From Jacaranda mimosifolia (lineage: Eukaryota > Streptophyta > Magnoliopsida > Lamiales > Bignoniaceae): a DNA stretch of 64,000 nt. Under the pieces are notes generated by a model that ran no database searches, was not told the DNA's origin, and saw only the letters and a program-made list of their open reading frames with translations. Positions within the stretch are counted from its first letter, which is position 1. Every line of letters begins with the position of its first letter. The position numbers and the translations under genes are program-made. Of this stretch, positions 11,145-22,836 are shown one piece after another. Where the stretch lies: NCBI GenBank assembly GCA_018894105.1, contig CM032118.1:28562690-28626689 (forward strand), written 5' to 3'.

Positions 11145-11687
11145 ATAACATGATGGACTTACCTTCTTTGGGTGGATTCCTTGGCTTTTATAGCACTATC
11201 GTCTTGAATTTTCTTGTTTAACCTTTCCTGTGACAATCAGCTCCCTATGGAGAAAAGGTAGAGCAGACTATTTCTCTAGGGGCTACTCTGTGGGGTTTTA
11301 GCCGCCTTCCACACTAGAGGCTATCCTCTATCGCTGCACATCTTTAGTATGATCCTGGGGAAGCAGCTATCCTTTCTATACCAACATGAGACAAATAGTA
11401 CGGTAGGCGGCGCAATATTAATTAAGATAGAACCATCCGTGGTCGAGGGTCATTTGCCTATGAAATAAACCGAAGTATGCACTCCCTTTAGATAGGGCAT
11501 TAAACTCGCTGGTTAAAGGGGAAGGAGATGGGTTGGATTCCTTCCATATCATTAGCCCCTCAATTTTCAAGTTTAGCCAAGGTTAGGATTGTCCGAGCTG
11601 CTAAACTAGGGAAGTACTTTCTATCTTTAAGTATTGTTTAATTCTCCATTTCTTTTGATTCGAATAAAGCCTACCCAAAAGGGAATG

Positions 11688-11723
11688 GCGCGCGCGCACA
11701 CTCTCTCTCTCTCTCTCTCTCTC
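11688..11723. repeat. (CG)n/(CT)n compound microsatellite
   Basis: GGCGCGCGCGCACA followed by about 11 CT units; the counterpart in unit A (5985-5999) is shorter. Confidence 0.9.
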
Positions 11724-11804
11724 CTAGTACTAGTAATTTTTGGAATGAATTTATATTTTTTCACATTATGTTTTTCTTTCCATAATCCTTCATATAATGT
11801 ATTC

Positions 11805-12180
11805 TTGAAAATGTTTAGGCTTAATCCCACAATAAAGCTCCTCGAGAAGTATGAGAAGTTCATGGTAGCCATCGGGCACAATCCACTATATAGCTCCACG
11901 GGAGCTCAAGATCATTGGTGTAATCCCATTATAGGCTCCCAGGGAGGTATGTGGTAGCCAATCTAAAAACGCCCACTAAAGGCCTTCTCTAGAGCGAGGC
12001 TCCTTTAGGAAATATGTGACAATCTCTCTAAAAAAGTCCATAAAGGCTCCCTTAAGAGTAAGGCTCTCTTTGGGAGTATGTGGCAACTCCTCTACCAAAT
12101 CCCACTAAAGGCTCCCTTAGGAGTATGTGACAACTTCTCTAAAGAAGTTCATTGAAAGCCCTTTGGGAGGAATCTCTGTG
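11805..12180 (+). repeat. Degenerate minisatellite in unit B
   Basis: Same ~45-60 bp motif as 6085-6510 (AAAGGCTCCCTTAGGAGTAT, GTGACAACTTCTCTAAAG). Confidence 0.7.
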
Positions 12181-12689
12181 ATTAAATAAAAAAAGCTCAT
12201 CTTGAATCCTCATGAAAAGGAGAATGGCGATATCTCAATACTTAAAAAATGGAAGAAATTCTTTAAGACCAGTGACTTAATAAGTTACTGTATACTTACT
12301 ATGGAGTCTTCTAGGAGGCCCATAAATATGCCTTTTCTCATCCTAACACTAGAACTCTAGTATTGACGACTGCTTAACTAAAAGCATAAGGCCTTTTCTT
12401 CCCTCGAAGAATTTCACCTTGCAAGTGGTGAACAACAAATCCAAATGAAAGGGAAAAGTTTTACACCTTCCCAAAATAACTTCGCTATGCATCACACTCG
12501 TGACTACGATAGTCACTTAGAACTAACATAGTTAATGAAACGACTGTGACTTTACCAAAGAATTTCTCTAAATTCCTAAATGATTAATAAAGGTACGACA
12601 CCCTCAATGGGCCTAAAGGAATCCTAAGCCTATAAAAAAAAAAGAAGAAGAAAAATAGGAAGAAGAAGAATGTGTACAAGTTCCACAAG

Positions 12690-12800
12690 GATGCTCTGAT
12701 GTGGGTGCCAAGATGGGCATCCTCAGTTGGTGCAAAAGACAAACACCCAAACATGGTCACCTAGCAGGCGCTTGAGGTAGACGCTTGGTGTTTGTGCCCA
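12690..12800 (+). repeat. GC-rich GTGCC block (unit B)
   Basis: Counterpart of 6990-7115 (GTGGGTGCCAAGATGGGCAT, AGCAGGCGCTTGAGG). Confidence 0.55.
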
Positions 12801-13082
12801 AAGTAAGAATGGCATCTCTTTGCACGATACAATCCGAATCTCAAAGCTTTAATATGAAAGGTTTAATGTTTCACAAAAGCAAATAAAAAAAGTAAAAAAC
12901 TTTATTGAAATCAAACGAAAATGACTAAAGAGGTGCCCAGTTAACACTTGGCCTCCAAAAGTAAGTGATGATATGAAAAAAATTATGCTGAAACTCTATT
13001 TAAGTTAACTAGAAAATGCTAAATAGTGCCAAATTCCAATACATAAACTATTCTTGCTACTATCACTTTAGATTAAACATCT

Positions 13083-14366
13083 TCACTCCTGTGGAGTTGT
13101 ATCCATGGGCTCCTCCACCGTAGTCTCTGCTCCAGCCTCAGGACCTTTCTTAGTAGCGAAGCTAACTGGGATATTGGAGTTTGGCATCAACAAGTCCTCT
13201 GCGGGATATTGCCCGGACTTACTCAAAGTGTACGCAACTCTGATGGTCTGTTCATAGATCACTGTCGCCTATGCCTCTAGTGCATCAAGGAACGCATTAG
13301 AGCCCTTATACTCCTTGATCGTATCCTCACGAGCTGCATTCACAAGTGTTTTCCTACCGGAGGAATCTAAGAACTTCTCCCCACTCTTCATCTTTTTAGC
13401 AAATCTTGCTTTTATGCGCTCACGCTCCCTTGGCAACTTAGCCAACCTTTTTTTTTTCTCACCCTACTATTGAACTACTTCGATAGCCTCTTTCTTAAGA
13501 TATTTCACCATCGCCATAGTTCTCTCTGCTTGGTGTGACATCCACTCTATTAAGTTCTGACCCTAATTTACTTGTAAACTTTGATTTCTCGAAGGAAATG
13601 ACTTTATATCCCTAAAAAACCTAACTCTTGCAGTAAAGATATAAGATTCCATAATATGACAAAGCATGAGCCACTTTGTCTCTGTTTGATACTTAACTAT
13701 ATAAAAGAAAGACAATGGGGGCTCGTGGAAGCCATAGTTGCTATAAGCTCTCTCAAAGAGACTCGTTGATAGACGTTTTCATAAAGGAATCATAGCCATG
13801 CCAATCAGAAGAACCTTCGAAGCTTGAAGTATTACCTCCACATAAGACCTCCGTAGGTCACATAGAGCAACATAATACATCATGCGACTTGAGGGGTTCT
13901 TGAAAAGATCCCTCCAAGAGGTATTTTGAAAGGCTTCTTGAACAACTTAACTTTGTAAGAAAACCTAAAAGATGTTTGGAGCATAGAGTTTTGTCAAACA
14001 TATTTCTAATTTATTCTTGTAGCGCAAAACTTCATCAAAAATCCTAATGAATCTCCAGAGTGCCAACCTGCACAATAAACTCTAACTTATTCTTAATGCA
14101 TAAAGCCCTATTGAGGATCCTAAGAAATTACCAAAGCTTGGAACCTCCCTAAAAAAAATTCTAAGTCATGTCCAATTGTATCGCTCAGGCGTTTAACACC
14201 CCTTCATGGGCGCCCAAACATGATGCCAGCACCAAATGCGTCATCTCCACATACCTAACGAGCACCGTCTCCATGTTGATTAGTGAACTTCAATTCCAAC
14301 TTAATTGGAGGCTCTAACTTAAATTGTGTCGTACTTCCCAACGTTTTGCTCTCAAGATATTAATGT
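13083..14366 (-). pseudogene. Antisense ORF relic, unit B (best preserved copy)
   Basis: On minus, about 118 codons from near 13438 to the TGA at 13083-13085 are open except for one in-frame TAG. They include KARFAKKMKSGEKFLDSS, EDTIKEYKGSNAFLDAL, TIRVAYTLSKSGQYPAEDLL and an acidic tail ending PMDTTPQE. Upstream, AAATTAG/GGTCAGAAC looks like an intron acceptor followed by LIEWMSHQAERTMAMVKYL, which parallels LVEQMSSCAKEASSIMKCL after the acceptor in D (40143). The 5' end near 14350 has a LESKT/S-like start. It is antisense to element E. Basic coiled-coil-like composition; no known domain. Likely an extra ORF of a Tat-type gypsy element (inference); function unknown. Confidence 0.65.
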
Positions 14367-15044
14367 TGTAAAAATTCAAGAGAAAAAGAATGAAAGGATT
14401 TGGGATGGAAATCAAACTATTAATAAGATCAAACTCAGCTTTTTGGTAGGCACAGAGGTCGAATTTGCTACCACAAAAGCCTTGTTAGGCTTACTGAGGG
14501 CCCTCAGTTAAGATCCTCCAATGCTTAAGTTAGTAACAAGAGATGAGGTTGAGAGAAAAATTAGCCCGGATAGAATATAATTGCTGGACTTACCTTTTTT
14601 GGGCATATTCCTTGGCTTTTATAGACTATCATCTTGAATTTTCTTGTTTAACCTTTCTTGTGCCAATCAACTTTCTTTGGGAAAAGTGTAAAACGTTCTA
14701 TTTCTTTGGGGATTAGTCCGCATGGTCTTAGCCACCTTCCATAGTGGGAACTATCCTCTATCACGACACAACTTTAGTATAATCCTAGGGAAGTGGCTGT
14801 CCTTTCTGTACTGGGATGAGATAAATAGTACAACAATGGCTTAACATTAATTAAGATAAAATCGTCCAAGGTCAAGGGTCATTTTCCTGCAAAATAAACT
14901 AAAGTATGTACTATTCTTAGATGGGGCATTGAAGTCACTAGTTGACAGGGAAGAAGAGCGGTTGGATTCCATCCATTTAGACCATAAGATCTCGAGTTTA
15001 GCCAGTGTTGGGATTATTTAAGCTATTAAACTAGGGAGTTACTT
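14367..15044 (-). repeat. F left (3') LTR, within unit B
   Basis: On plus begins TGTAAAAATTCAAGAG and ends CTAGGGAGTTA. The minus TATA box TATAAAA is at 14617-14623. A purine tract (ACAAAAAAG on minus) at 15045-15053 fits a polypurine tract. Homologous to 33497-34065. Confidence 0.55.
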
Positions 15045-15258
15045 TTTTGTCAACCTTTATATTCGACCCAGGCTCTGACATATACTAATGTTTGCATGTG
15101 AAGTGTGGTCAGTTGCATTAAATGCCTAACTTTTAGGATTGGTGAGTGGGGTGCGTGGCGCCAACTTTCAATAGCATTTAACGTTGTTGGATCATAACAA
15201 GCAGTTTCATGCTCTTTGGTGACACCACTCTAGCATACCAAACATCCCTCTGGGCACT

Positions 15259-15266
15259 ATAAATAT
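15259..15266 (+). promoter_or_regulatory. TATA box of the F antisense ORF
   Basis: CTATAAATA lies about 155 bases before the ATG at 15419 and reads plus, opposite to the F pol genes. Confidence 0.5.
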
Positions 15267-15418
15267 GGAGCTGGGGTCTCGTTAGCTCCTATATTTCACC
15301 AAAAGTCTTTTACTTTGCATTTTGCTCTCTGGTTGCCAGCGTATCTAATTCTCTTCTGATTGCCTTTTTCATTTTGTTATCTCTTTACTCCCGGCCTCTA
15401 CGACAATGGTGTCTTTAT

Positions 15419-16900
15419 GTCTCAGCTTGATAGACAGTTGACTCGTATAATAGCTCGTTCTTGGGGTTCAACTTCAACTGTGTTGGTGTCTAGCCACCAA
15501 ACAACTCCTCCACCCAGTGTATTTGAGGCTATCCAAAGTGGTCACTCTTTAGAATTTATGATGCCCCCTTTTTCCCCTTTGATGTCATAAGGAAAAAGGC
15601 CCCCGAAGGAAAGAACTTTTTCAGCTCTTACAGCAAAACAACTGCACATGGCAACCCTAGCGGGGGTCTGGGAAATTGACTTGAGTAAGATGCTGCCAGA
15701 ACTAATAGACTCCGCCCCTTCTCTAATTTGAACGAGATGCTGGCTAATACGAATAGGGTGGACCTTTTTGCTTTTACTGAGCCTTATTTCTTTATTGTGA
15801 GCAAGCCTTGTTTCTTTATTGTGAGCAATGTGAAGCATGAATGACGATGATCCTTCATGGAAGGCCAACCGAGAAGTGTTCAAGGCCTAGTTATTTCATC
15901 GAGGCATCGACGAGATAATGCGTATGCCAAGCTTTGAATCTATTCGATAGTTTACTTTCTATTATAACATGGTAAGTTTCATGTTTTACATTTTTCATTT
16001 CGTTAAACCCTTTGATTAGCTTATTCACCGATTTGTTGCCTATTTATAGTGTGTTCAGATGGCCTAAACCATGTATCGGTATTACGTGGCGGCCATGTAA
16101 GGTATGAGGGCCTGGATTCGAGTTAGTGGGGAGCTGGGAGGTCTAGATTTTGATGCCCTTTGCCAAAGTGCATCTAAGACAGCCTCTCTCTAGACCCCAC
16201 ATGACTTTCAACATTTACGTTTAAATGGTGATAGAGAATTCTCAGTTGATGGCAGAGGTTGGTGAACTTCGGTAGAAAGTATTTAGGCTGAGGGGCAAGG
16301 CTCAATCTACTGAGGCACGAGGTCAGCATTAGGGCATCAGTTAGGCCTTTGAGGATGCTTGTCTTTATTATAAGAGCTACCTATTGGAGTCGGGGATAAA
16401 AGTTGTCATTGACTTTGTTCAATCTCAGGCTTTTTCTGAGGCTTGCTTATTATTAAGGAGTAACGATGCTCAATGTGGATATGAGAAGGCCTTGCATAAA
16501 GTAAGGTCACTAGGGGTTCAATTTGATGAAGACCGACTTGATATGTCACCAAATGAAAGTTTATAGCTCTATTTTGAGTTTTCTGATGAAGAGATCCATG
16601 AATTTGAGCTGATGAAATATAACTATATTTCCCTAATCACTATGAAGATTAGTGTAAAGTGGGAGGTCAATGAGGCTGGCCAGCCACATGAAATCTGATT
16701 TAGTCCGAAAGTGGAGATCATTGACAAATGGACTGACCAATCTGGTTACTCAAATACTACTGATGTTGAGGAGTCATGAGAGGTCTCTATGCACCCGAAG
16801 AGGGTGTGCTATACCAAGATGTATTTTAACTTGACGAAGCACCAAAAGATTGATGTATCAAATCTCCATGTGATTAAGCTTATGCAAAGTTTGTCAGGCT
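15419..16900 (+). pseudogene. Antisense, intron-containing ORF of element F
   Basis: Plus strand, opposite to F pol. Starts MSQLDRQLTRIIARSWGST, Ser/Thr/Pro-rich, about 57 codons to a stop. A likely intron runs 15972-16049 (CATG/GTAAGT ... TTTATAG/TG). Downstream are EVGELR-KVFRLRGKAQS and then, from 16384, a clean 60-codon stretch with VVIDFVQSQAFSEACLLL and CGYEKALHKVRSLGVQF. This aligns loosely with the A/B and D antisense ORFs (acidic/basic, F-x-x-S-x-A-F, then Y/GYEKAL-V). Further fragments run to about 16900. Several stops show it is dead. Function unknown. Confidence 0.55.
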
Positions 16901-17275
16901 GAAGGGTTTCTGTGCTGGAGTTTTGCAGATGTTGTTTCATTATTTTTATTGCTCTTATCAGAAATTTGCTTTTGCTTTTATTCTATTTTACTTTTCACTT
17001 TTGCTCTTTTGGTTGTACTGGTCCCTTATTTTGGAGTCATAATGAAAAATTTTCATTTTTGCTCACTAAATCTCCAAGTGATTAATCTTATGCAGTATCT
17101 GTCGGGTTAAAGGGTTTCTGTGATGGAGCTTTGCAAATGTTGTTTCGTTGCTTTTGCTACTATTGTCGGAAATTTACTTTTGCTCTTGTTACATTTTATT
17201 TTTATCACTTTTGCTCTTTTAGTTGTACTGGCCCTTTATTTTAGAATCGCAATGAAAAATTTTCATTTTTGCTCA
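16860..17275 (+). repeat. Two-copy tandem repeat, ~207 bp unit
   Basis: AATCTCCATGTGATTAAGCT (16860) recurs as AATCTCCAAGTGATTAATCT (17067); both units end ATGAAAAATTTTCATTTTTG. By eye the units differ at roughly one base in eight. It lies just past the F antisense ORF. Confidence 0.8.
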
Positions 17276-17514
17276 ATTCTTATATTTCTGTGTTAATTCA
17301 GCCTATTCTCTCCCTTAGACACTTGTTAAGGGATGGTTGTATTATGTCGTCGATATATGTATGATTTTGTCATGTATATTTTTTTTTGTTAGTGTTGAAG
17401 TTTGTAACTTGGGGTGATACATGTTTGATCGGCTTTGTATTGTTTGATGTATCTATTAGATTGTTTATTCATTACATGATTTGATTTTGAACTCGATTGT
17501 GGTCAATCTTCATT

Positions 17515-17763
17515 ATAGCCTGAATACATCCTTTAGGTCAAGATTAATATGAAAGCGATCATCATCCCTTGTGAGTTTGTTGACCTGAGGGCGGCTGTTA
17601 AGTGGGTATTGATCTGAGGACGATCGTTCTATGTTCGGTTAGCCTGAGAGTGACTATTAGACAAGTAATAATCTATAAGTGATTGACCCTTATTATCAGC
17701 ATGAGTGCAATCTGTCATCATTTAAAAAGTTGAGGACCGAAGGTGGCCTTGTGTTGAAGAGTT
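17515..17763 (+). repeat. Degenerate minisatellite between F integrase and antisense ORF
   Basis: Loose repeats of about 45 bp with CCTGAGGGCGGCTGTTAAGT, CTGAGGACGATCGTTC, CCTGAGAGTGACTATTAGAC. Tandem arrays in this position are known from 3' untranslated regions of Tat-type elements. Confidence 0.5.
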
Positions 17764-17879
17764 GAGATAATAGTGAGTCCAATTACATGGCAAACACATA
17801 ATTAATAGTCTAAATTGATGGTGTTACGCATAAAATCTTCTCAAATTGATGGCATTCCACGGTCTTAGTAATTTAGAGC

Positions 17880-18005
17880 CATCTAAATCCTCAAGTTTGT
17901 ATGAGTTTTTCTTTGCGATCTTGATACTCAGTAGCCATTCTCAATTTGATTTGTAACGTTGTACTTTCGCATGTGATTGTTGTCTTTTTTTGTCAAGAGT
18001 GTTGA
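17880..18005 (-). pseudogene. F integrase C-terminal fragment left of element L
   Basis: On minus this continues the integrase reading from 27643: KKRQQSHAKVQRYKSN, then a stop, WLLSIKIAKKNSYKLEDL. The Lys/Arg-rich helix before the GDLVLRK-type motif is typical of gypsy integrases. The shared GTTGA (18001-18005 and 27643-27647) is the target duplication of L. Confidence 0.6.
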
Positions 18006-19112
18006 TGTAATGCCCCAATCGGGAGGCGCCTGCTTCCCGATCGAGGTGCTACCTATTCTATGCCATATGTTTTTTGAATAACAGAAAATACATTTCTCAA
18101 AATTCAAAACATCCAATTTCTACAAGCAACATTCAACAGAGGTTCAACTATGAATTGAAATATCATAATCACACGCAGTACTTCTACCATCTTCTTTACC
18201 TTCTGTCCAACCTGGGTTAGTCTATCTTCGTCAATCGTCCTTGAATCTAAAAATTCAACCACATTTGATAAATTAATCGAATTAAAATTCAATTATGAAA
18301 TTTACCTAAACTTTTGGTTTTACCGCCAGTAAGTCGGTCAACTGGCCATTTGAAGCCACAGCAAAACCCTAATCCTTTATCGTCAACTGCCACCAGCCAT
18401 CGAAATGACAAATTGACACGACTCATCGATAGTACATGAACTCATGACCAAAACCCATTTCAACTCAACCACTTTCCTCCATCGGAAGCGGCGAAACCAC
18501 CAAACCCACTACCTATCGTTGTCGGCCTCTTTGTTTCCTGTGAAATGTTCAATAGTTTCTAGTGTTTCTGGTATGATTCAATTATTTGAGCTGAAGGGAA
18601 TCCAACCATGGTCTTAGCTTTCAATTTGGAGCTAGAACAAAGAAAAACCGAGCTTGGGAGAGATTGGGTCGTCTTATGAGAATTTGAAGAAATTGTGTCC
18701 TTCATTATACATATACATAATTTTTTTTTCAGCTTCTTCAATTTGACCCCCAAAACTTTTGATCAACTTCAATTAAGTCCCTGAATCTTTAAACCACCTT
18801 CATTTGGCACTTGAGTTTCAATTAAACCCTTCAACTTTTAATTTTGCACATTGACCCCTAACATTTCTATTTCTGGTCAATTGGGTCCAAATTTAATTAT
18901 TCTGAAGTCCTCAAACTTTTAATTTACTCACATTGGCCCTTTAAATTTTATAATTTTAGACAATCAAGTCCCTCTTTTATTTATAATTTAATCCCTCAAT
19001 TGCCAATATTTAATTCTAGACTTTAGTTAAATCTAATCCAAAATTAATTTGACCAAACTTATCAATTTCACATTTTATTATATTTTAGGATTTCAAAATT
19101 CGGGGTGTTACA
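18006..19112 (-). repeat. L 3' LTR, shortened (1107 bp)
   Basis: Matches the ends of 24751-27642 but lacks about 1.6 kb (L positions 24985-26583) and about 180 bp (26655-26830). The larger gap joins at CCTTGAATC, where the 5' LTR has CCTT and CTTGAATC on the two sides, so a short microhomology is at the junction. Confidence 0.8.
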
Positions 19113-19127
19113 ACTCTCCCCCCTTAA
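19113..19127 (-). other. L polypurine tract
   Basis: Minus strand AAGGGGGGAGAGT directly precedes the 3' LTR; the expected priming site for plus-strand synthesis. Confidence 0.8.
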
Positions 19128-19256
19128 GGGAATTTGGTCTCTAGATTCCTCTGACATATGGAAGATCTTGTGGTGTCATCACTTACCATTTACTATTCCC
19201 AAGAATAATTTTGTTGCGGTTTCCTATCTCGTTTAATCCAATTGGTTCCTTCCATT

Positions 19257-19816
19257 TAAGGATGGCAAGACCCCAAACCTGGACTGAGGACCTGTCCTGC
19301 CATACTTTAGACTCTTAACCCATTGGATCCAACTAGCCATACTTGCTTTTCTTTTTCTTTTTTTCATTAAAATATATACTTTTGCAACTCATATGTTTTC
19401 AAAATTAATTAAGATAAACATACACAAAGAATATATATATGTGTGTGTGTGTATAGAAAATTATAATCCAATATACAATAAGTTTCTAATACTATTTTTT
19501 AAAATTTAAAATAAAATATCCATATTAATTGATTTTAGTATATTCTTCATCATTTTTATGATGATTGAATGAGTAAAAAATTATTATTTATTTGGTGAAA
19601 TATATATGCTATGTAATCCTAATTTTTTATATTTTATGTACATGTATTATATATTTATTATGTGGGGCGGGTTTACTTAAACTTATAACCCGCCCCGGAC
19701 CCAACTGAGTCCATAAAATTAGGACCTGTAACCCACCCCAAAACCTATTTATTTGACTTATAACCCGCCCCATTAGGGGCGGGGACTCAGTCTACCCAAA
19801 TCTATTGCCATGCCTA
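19257..19816. mobile_element. hAT-like non-autonomous element, 560 bp
   Basis: Left end TAAGGATGGCAAG; right end, reverse complemented, TAGGCATGGCAAT. Subterminal GGGGCGGG/CCCGCCCC words fit hAT MITEs with TAGGG-TGGCAAT ends. Flanks CTTCCATT and CTCCTACT agree at 5 of 8 bases, all differences C/T, compatible with a decayed 8 bp target duplication. Interior AT-rich with a TG/TA microsatellite at 19430-19453. Confidence 0.6.
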
Positions 19817-20974
19817 CTCCTACTCCTTTCTCCAATTTCAAGTTATTCTTACTTATTGTAGAAAAGTGGAAAAATTTCTTATTAGGACCCACTATTGTGC
19901 GTTTCTTCGTTTACTCATAGTCATTTGAGCGTTCCATATTGCATCAGGTGTTTGGTGTTGTAGCCCATGTCACATGTTCAACAAGATCATCTATTTCTAT
20001 ATCTCAAGTTTTTCCAATGTATGTGAGATCATTCCTTCATGACCCCAATATTCATTTCAAGGCATAGACATATTTGATATTTTCTTAAGTTTTCCAAAGA
20101 AGGGTAAAACTAGTACCAAGATTAATCAATCTCTTTAATTCTCAAAATTGTCTACACATCTTCATTCATTCGAAGATTAGCTCAGTTTCAATTACTTCAA
20201 TCAGCGTATCTACGACCTTAGGAAGATCATATTTAACACGAATTGTCAATGCCTATGAAACCTTTATTCCTGACGCATTCTTCAATCTTCTTTATCTTAT
20301 TGTGGTCCCGACTTGGTATGATCAAAGTTTATTTCCTCTCTAGGAATTATGTGCTTCGTAATACTTCAATTCCGAATAGAACTTCACATTTGCAACTTAG
20401 ATATATAATTTTATTTTTCTTGTGCATTTTGATTTGGGTATTTATATTTAGATAGCTTACTATAACTCATTTTTTTAGGAGATTCTATTGGCTCGCAAGA
20501 GCGATTTTGTTTTAGTGGGGCAACCTAAAGCGATAAGTCATATATTCCTAATGGGATAATTCTGCTTTCAAGATTTAAGTTTTCTTGGGGGTTAACTATA
20601 ATCCTTTTCTTGTAATCTAACCTTTGGTGAGAGCATAGACGCATCGAACGATTTTGTACATTCTATAAGTGAAATAATAACTAGCATAAGTTAATTCTCT
20701 TTTTCATTTCATAGGATCTCTCCATACCTTTCCTTATGTACTAAGATCGCCAACCTTCATTATTTAAGTGAATCAACATCTCCACCACCTAATAAAGGTC
20801 TCGAATATACCTATGATATTAACAGGCAGAACCTAAAGGACTTTGTATTTCTCCATATCTCCTGTTTGTCTTCAATCGTCTAAAAATCTTGATTTTTAGT
20901 AAGGTCACTTTATTATTTCTTCATGGGATTATACACCTTTAAACGTACTTTTTTTTTTTCAATTGATACTCAGA

Positions 20975-22620
20975 TTATTAACACATACTTGGTATTCCTG
21001 TAGGACTCTTCCCTTGATTCCAAGTTCACCAAATGTTCTTAATAGAATCACCAGAAACTAATTTAATAAATCAAAATATCTTGTATATTATATCCGTAAA
21101 CGTTGTAGGAGCTTGATCACTCAAATGATATTGTTTCAGTCAATAGTACCTATTTTGTGAATAAGAGGTAATTTTCAGTATACCTTTTTCCACCAACTTC
21201 TAATTAAACATTCTCAAATTAGTTCAACCTCAAATAAACTATAAGCCCTTACAAAGAGTTGGTAGTTTATGTGAGCAAGTTGTCTCAATTTGACACTCCA
21301 TTACTTCGGTTCTTATTAATATTTCCCAAATCGGTACCAATAATTTCATGATCCTTTCTTGATACTCAGAAGATCCATTCACATTTTAAATCAAGGATCT
21401 TGTGTGCTAATTGTCAGTCTCCTCATAAACTTTGGTGAATGAATTTCAAATACCCATGGGGTTCTCTATACAGTCTTTGATGATATTTTAGAACTATTAG
21501 TCCAGTCATGTCTATCATTAATCACAAAGGTATCATTTCCCTATAGTCAGATTTGATCTTCTGCTTCTTTACTTCGAAACCTATTCACGAAATTGGCTTA
21601 AAAACTTAGCACCAACATCTATCTTTTCCTATATATTTTCAGTTGGATTGTTCTCATCTTGATGTTCAATCTTGTTAGTTTGGTTAATTGGTAGCTGTCT
21701 ATTATGTTAATTAACTTGTGATTGAGACTAATTAACATTTTCTGCTTGCATTTGATTGGGTAAAACCTAATAGGTTTTGCATCTATAACATATTCCCTAG
21801 TTGTTCCCGATTGACCATGACCTTGATTTCAACAGGATCGCTCTGTTACTTTGGTGTTATCTACCCTCGGTTGTACCATTCCCTCTAATTGATACTCAAT
21901 CAGTTAAGCTAATATATAGTTTGTATTCCCATAAGCATTGTCGACTCCTAGCAGGACTATAATAGAGCTCTTTCCGCCCTTTAAATGTATCAGATATCCT
22001 TAACAAAATCATTAAAACTAACCCAATTGGCCAAAATACCCTATACATCACCATCTAAGTGCTCTAAGAGCATTGGTCAACCCAAATGAAATTAATTTAA
22101 TTCATGGCACTCTTATTATCAATAGATGGTACTTCTCATCATATCTATTCTTAATGTATGTTGGTCCATCCTTAAAGTAATTATAGATTTTCATTAAAGA
22201 CTAGGTAGTTTATGTGAAGAGGTATTTAGATTCCATGTTCAAAGGGGCTCACTCAGTTCTCATCGCTATCCCATAAGTTTTCATCAGTGATACTGGATCT
22301 TTTCTCGATATTCTAAAGAATCTATCTCATTTCACCTAATGTCCTTATGTTTAATCGTTAATCTTCTCGTAAATTTTGGTGACTGAGGCCCAAGAAATTA
22401 CACAAGGTGTTTCCCGTAAGGTCTTTTATAATATTCTTAAAGTCACTTGGCCTAACCTTGCTTATTAATAAATCACATAGGCATCATTTGCTACAATCAG
22501 AATCCTATCCTACATTATCTTACTTTATAATCTATTTATGAGATTGTTGTGAGGAAATTGGCGTCGCTGTCTATCCTTTCTCAAGTATTTTCACTCATAG
22601 CGTTTGTATTGTGGTATTCG
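20975..22620. repeat. Diverged ~0.95 kb tandem duplication inside L
   Basis: Paired landmarks: GATACTCAG...GTAGGACTCT (about 20970) with GATACTCAATCAGTTAAGC (21893); GGTAGTTTATGTGAGCAAG (21261) with GTAGTTTATGTGAAGAGG (22206); TCCTCATAAACTTTGGTGAA (21420) with TCTCGTAAATTTTGGTGAC (22364). Divergence is high. Confidence 0.6.
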
Positions 22621-22670
22621 AATGGGTCGAGTCGATTAATTGGCAACTGTCGGATGTAAAGTATTGATTT

Positions 22671-22836
22671 ATGTTTACATCTTCTGGCGTATTAAGATTC
22701 TGGACTTTTGAAGTTGATCCTGGAGTAATGGAGTCTCTTTCATTTAACTCGAGATGTTTACATCTTCTGGCGTATTAAGATTCTGGACTTTTGAAGTTGA
22801 TCCTGGAGTAATGGAGTCTCTTTCATTTAACTCGAG
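22671..22836. repeat. Exact 83 bp tandem duplication
   Basis: 22671-22753 and 22754-22836 are identical by reading, each from ATGTTTACATCTTCTGGCG to ATTTAACTCGAG. Confidence 0.95.

Larger units (their letters stand above)
8725..11612 (-). repeat. F-type LTR copy in unit A, split by a solo LTR
   Basis: Segments 8725-8893 and 11145-11612 match 14367-15044 (unit B) and 33497-34065 (right of the F pol). Read on minus it has a TATAAAAGCC box (plus TTTTATAGC near 11190), purine-rich AAAGATAGAAAG just before its start at 11613, and GAATATAAT target sequence around the solo LTR. I read it as an LTR of element F; it could instead be the promoter region of the antisense ORF. Confidence 0.5.
5907..11613 (+). 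repeat. Tandem unit A (3.4 kb plus a 2.25 kb insertion)
   Basis: First of two head-to-tail units. It begins AAGTATTTTCTATCTTTAA, and unit B begins AAGTACTTTCTATCTTTAAG at 11614. In order: CT-rich tract (5985-5999), minisatellite, GC-rich GTGCC block, antisense ORF relic, LTR-like segment shared with F. Colinear with B throughout except for the solo LTR at 8894-11144. The A/B junction at 11613 joins the LTR-like end (CTAAACTAGGGAAGTAC) straight to the unit start. Confidence 0.75.
11614..15044 (+). repeat. Tandem unit B (3.4 kb)
   Basis: Second head-to-tail copy of unit A, colinear over its length and without the solo LTR. It includes a CG/CT microsatellite, minisatellite, GC-rich block, antisense ORF relic and the LTR-like segment that directly abuts the internal region of F at 15045. 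Confidence 0.75.

Noticed and set aside
11634..11957. 107-codon plus ORF and its 90-codon minus partner
   Set aside because: Both are driven by the (CT)n tract and minisatellite of unit B; unit A has no matching frame.
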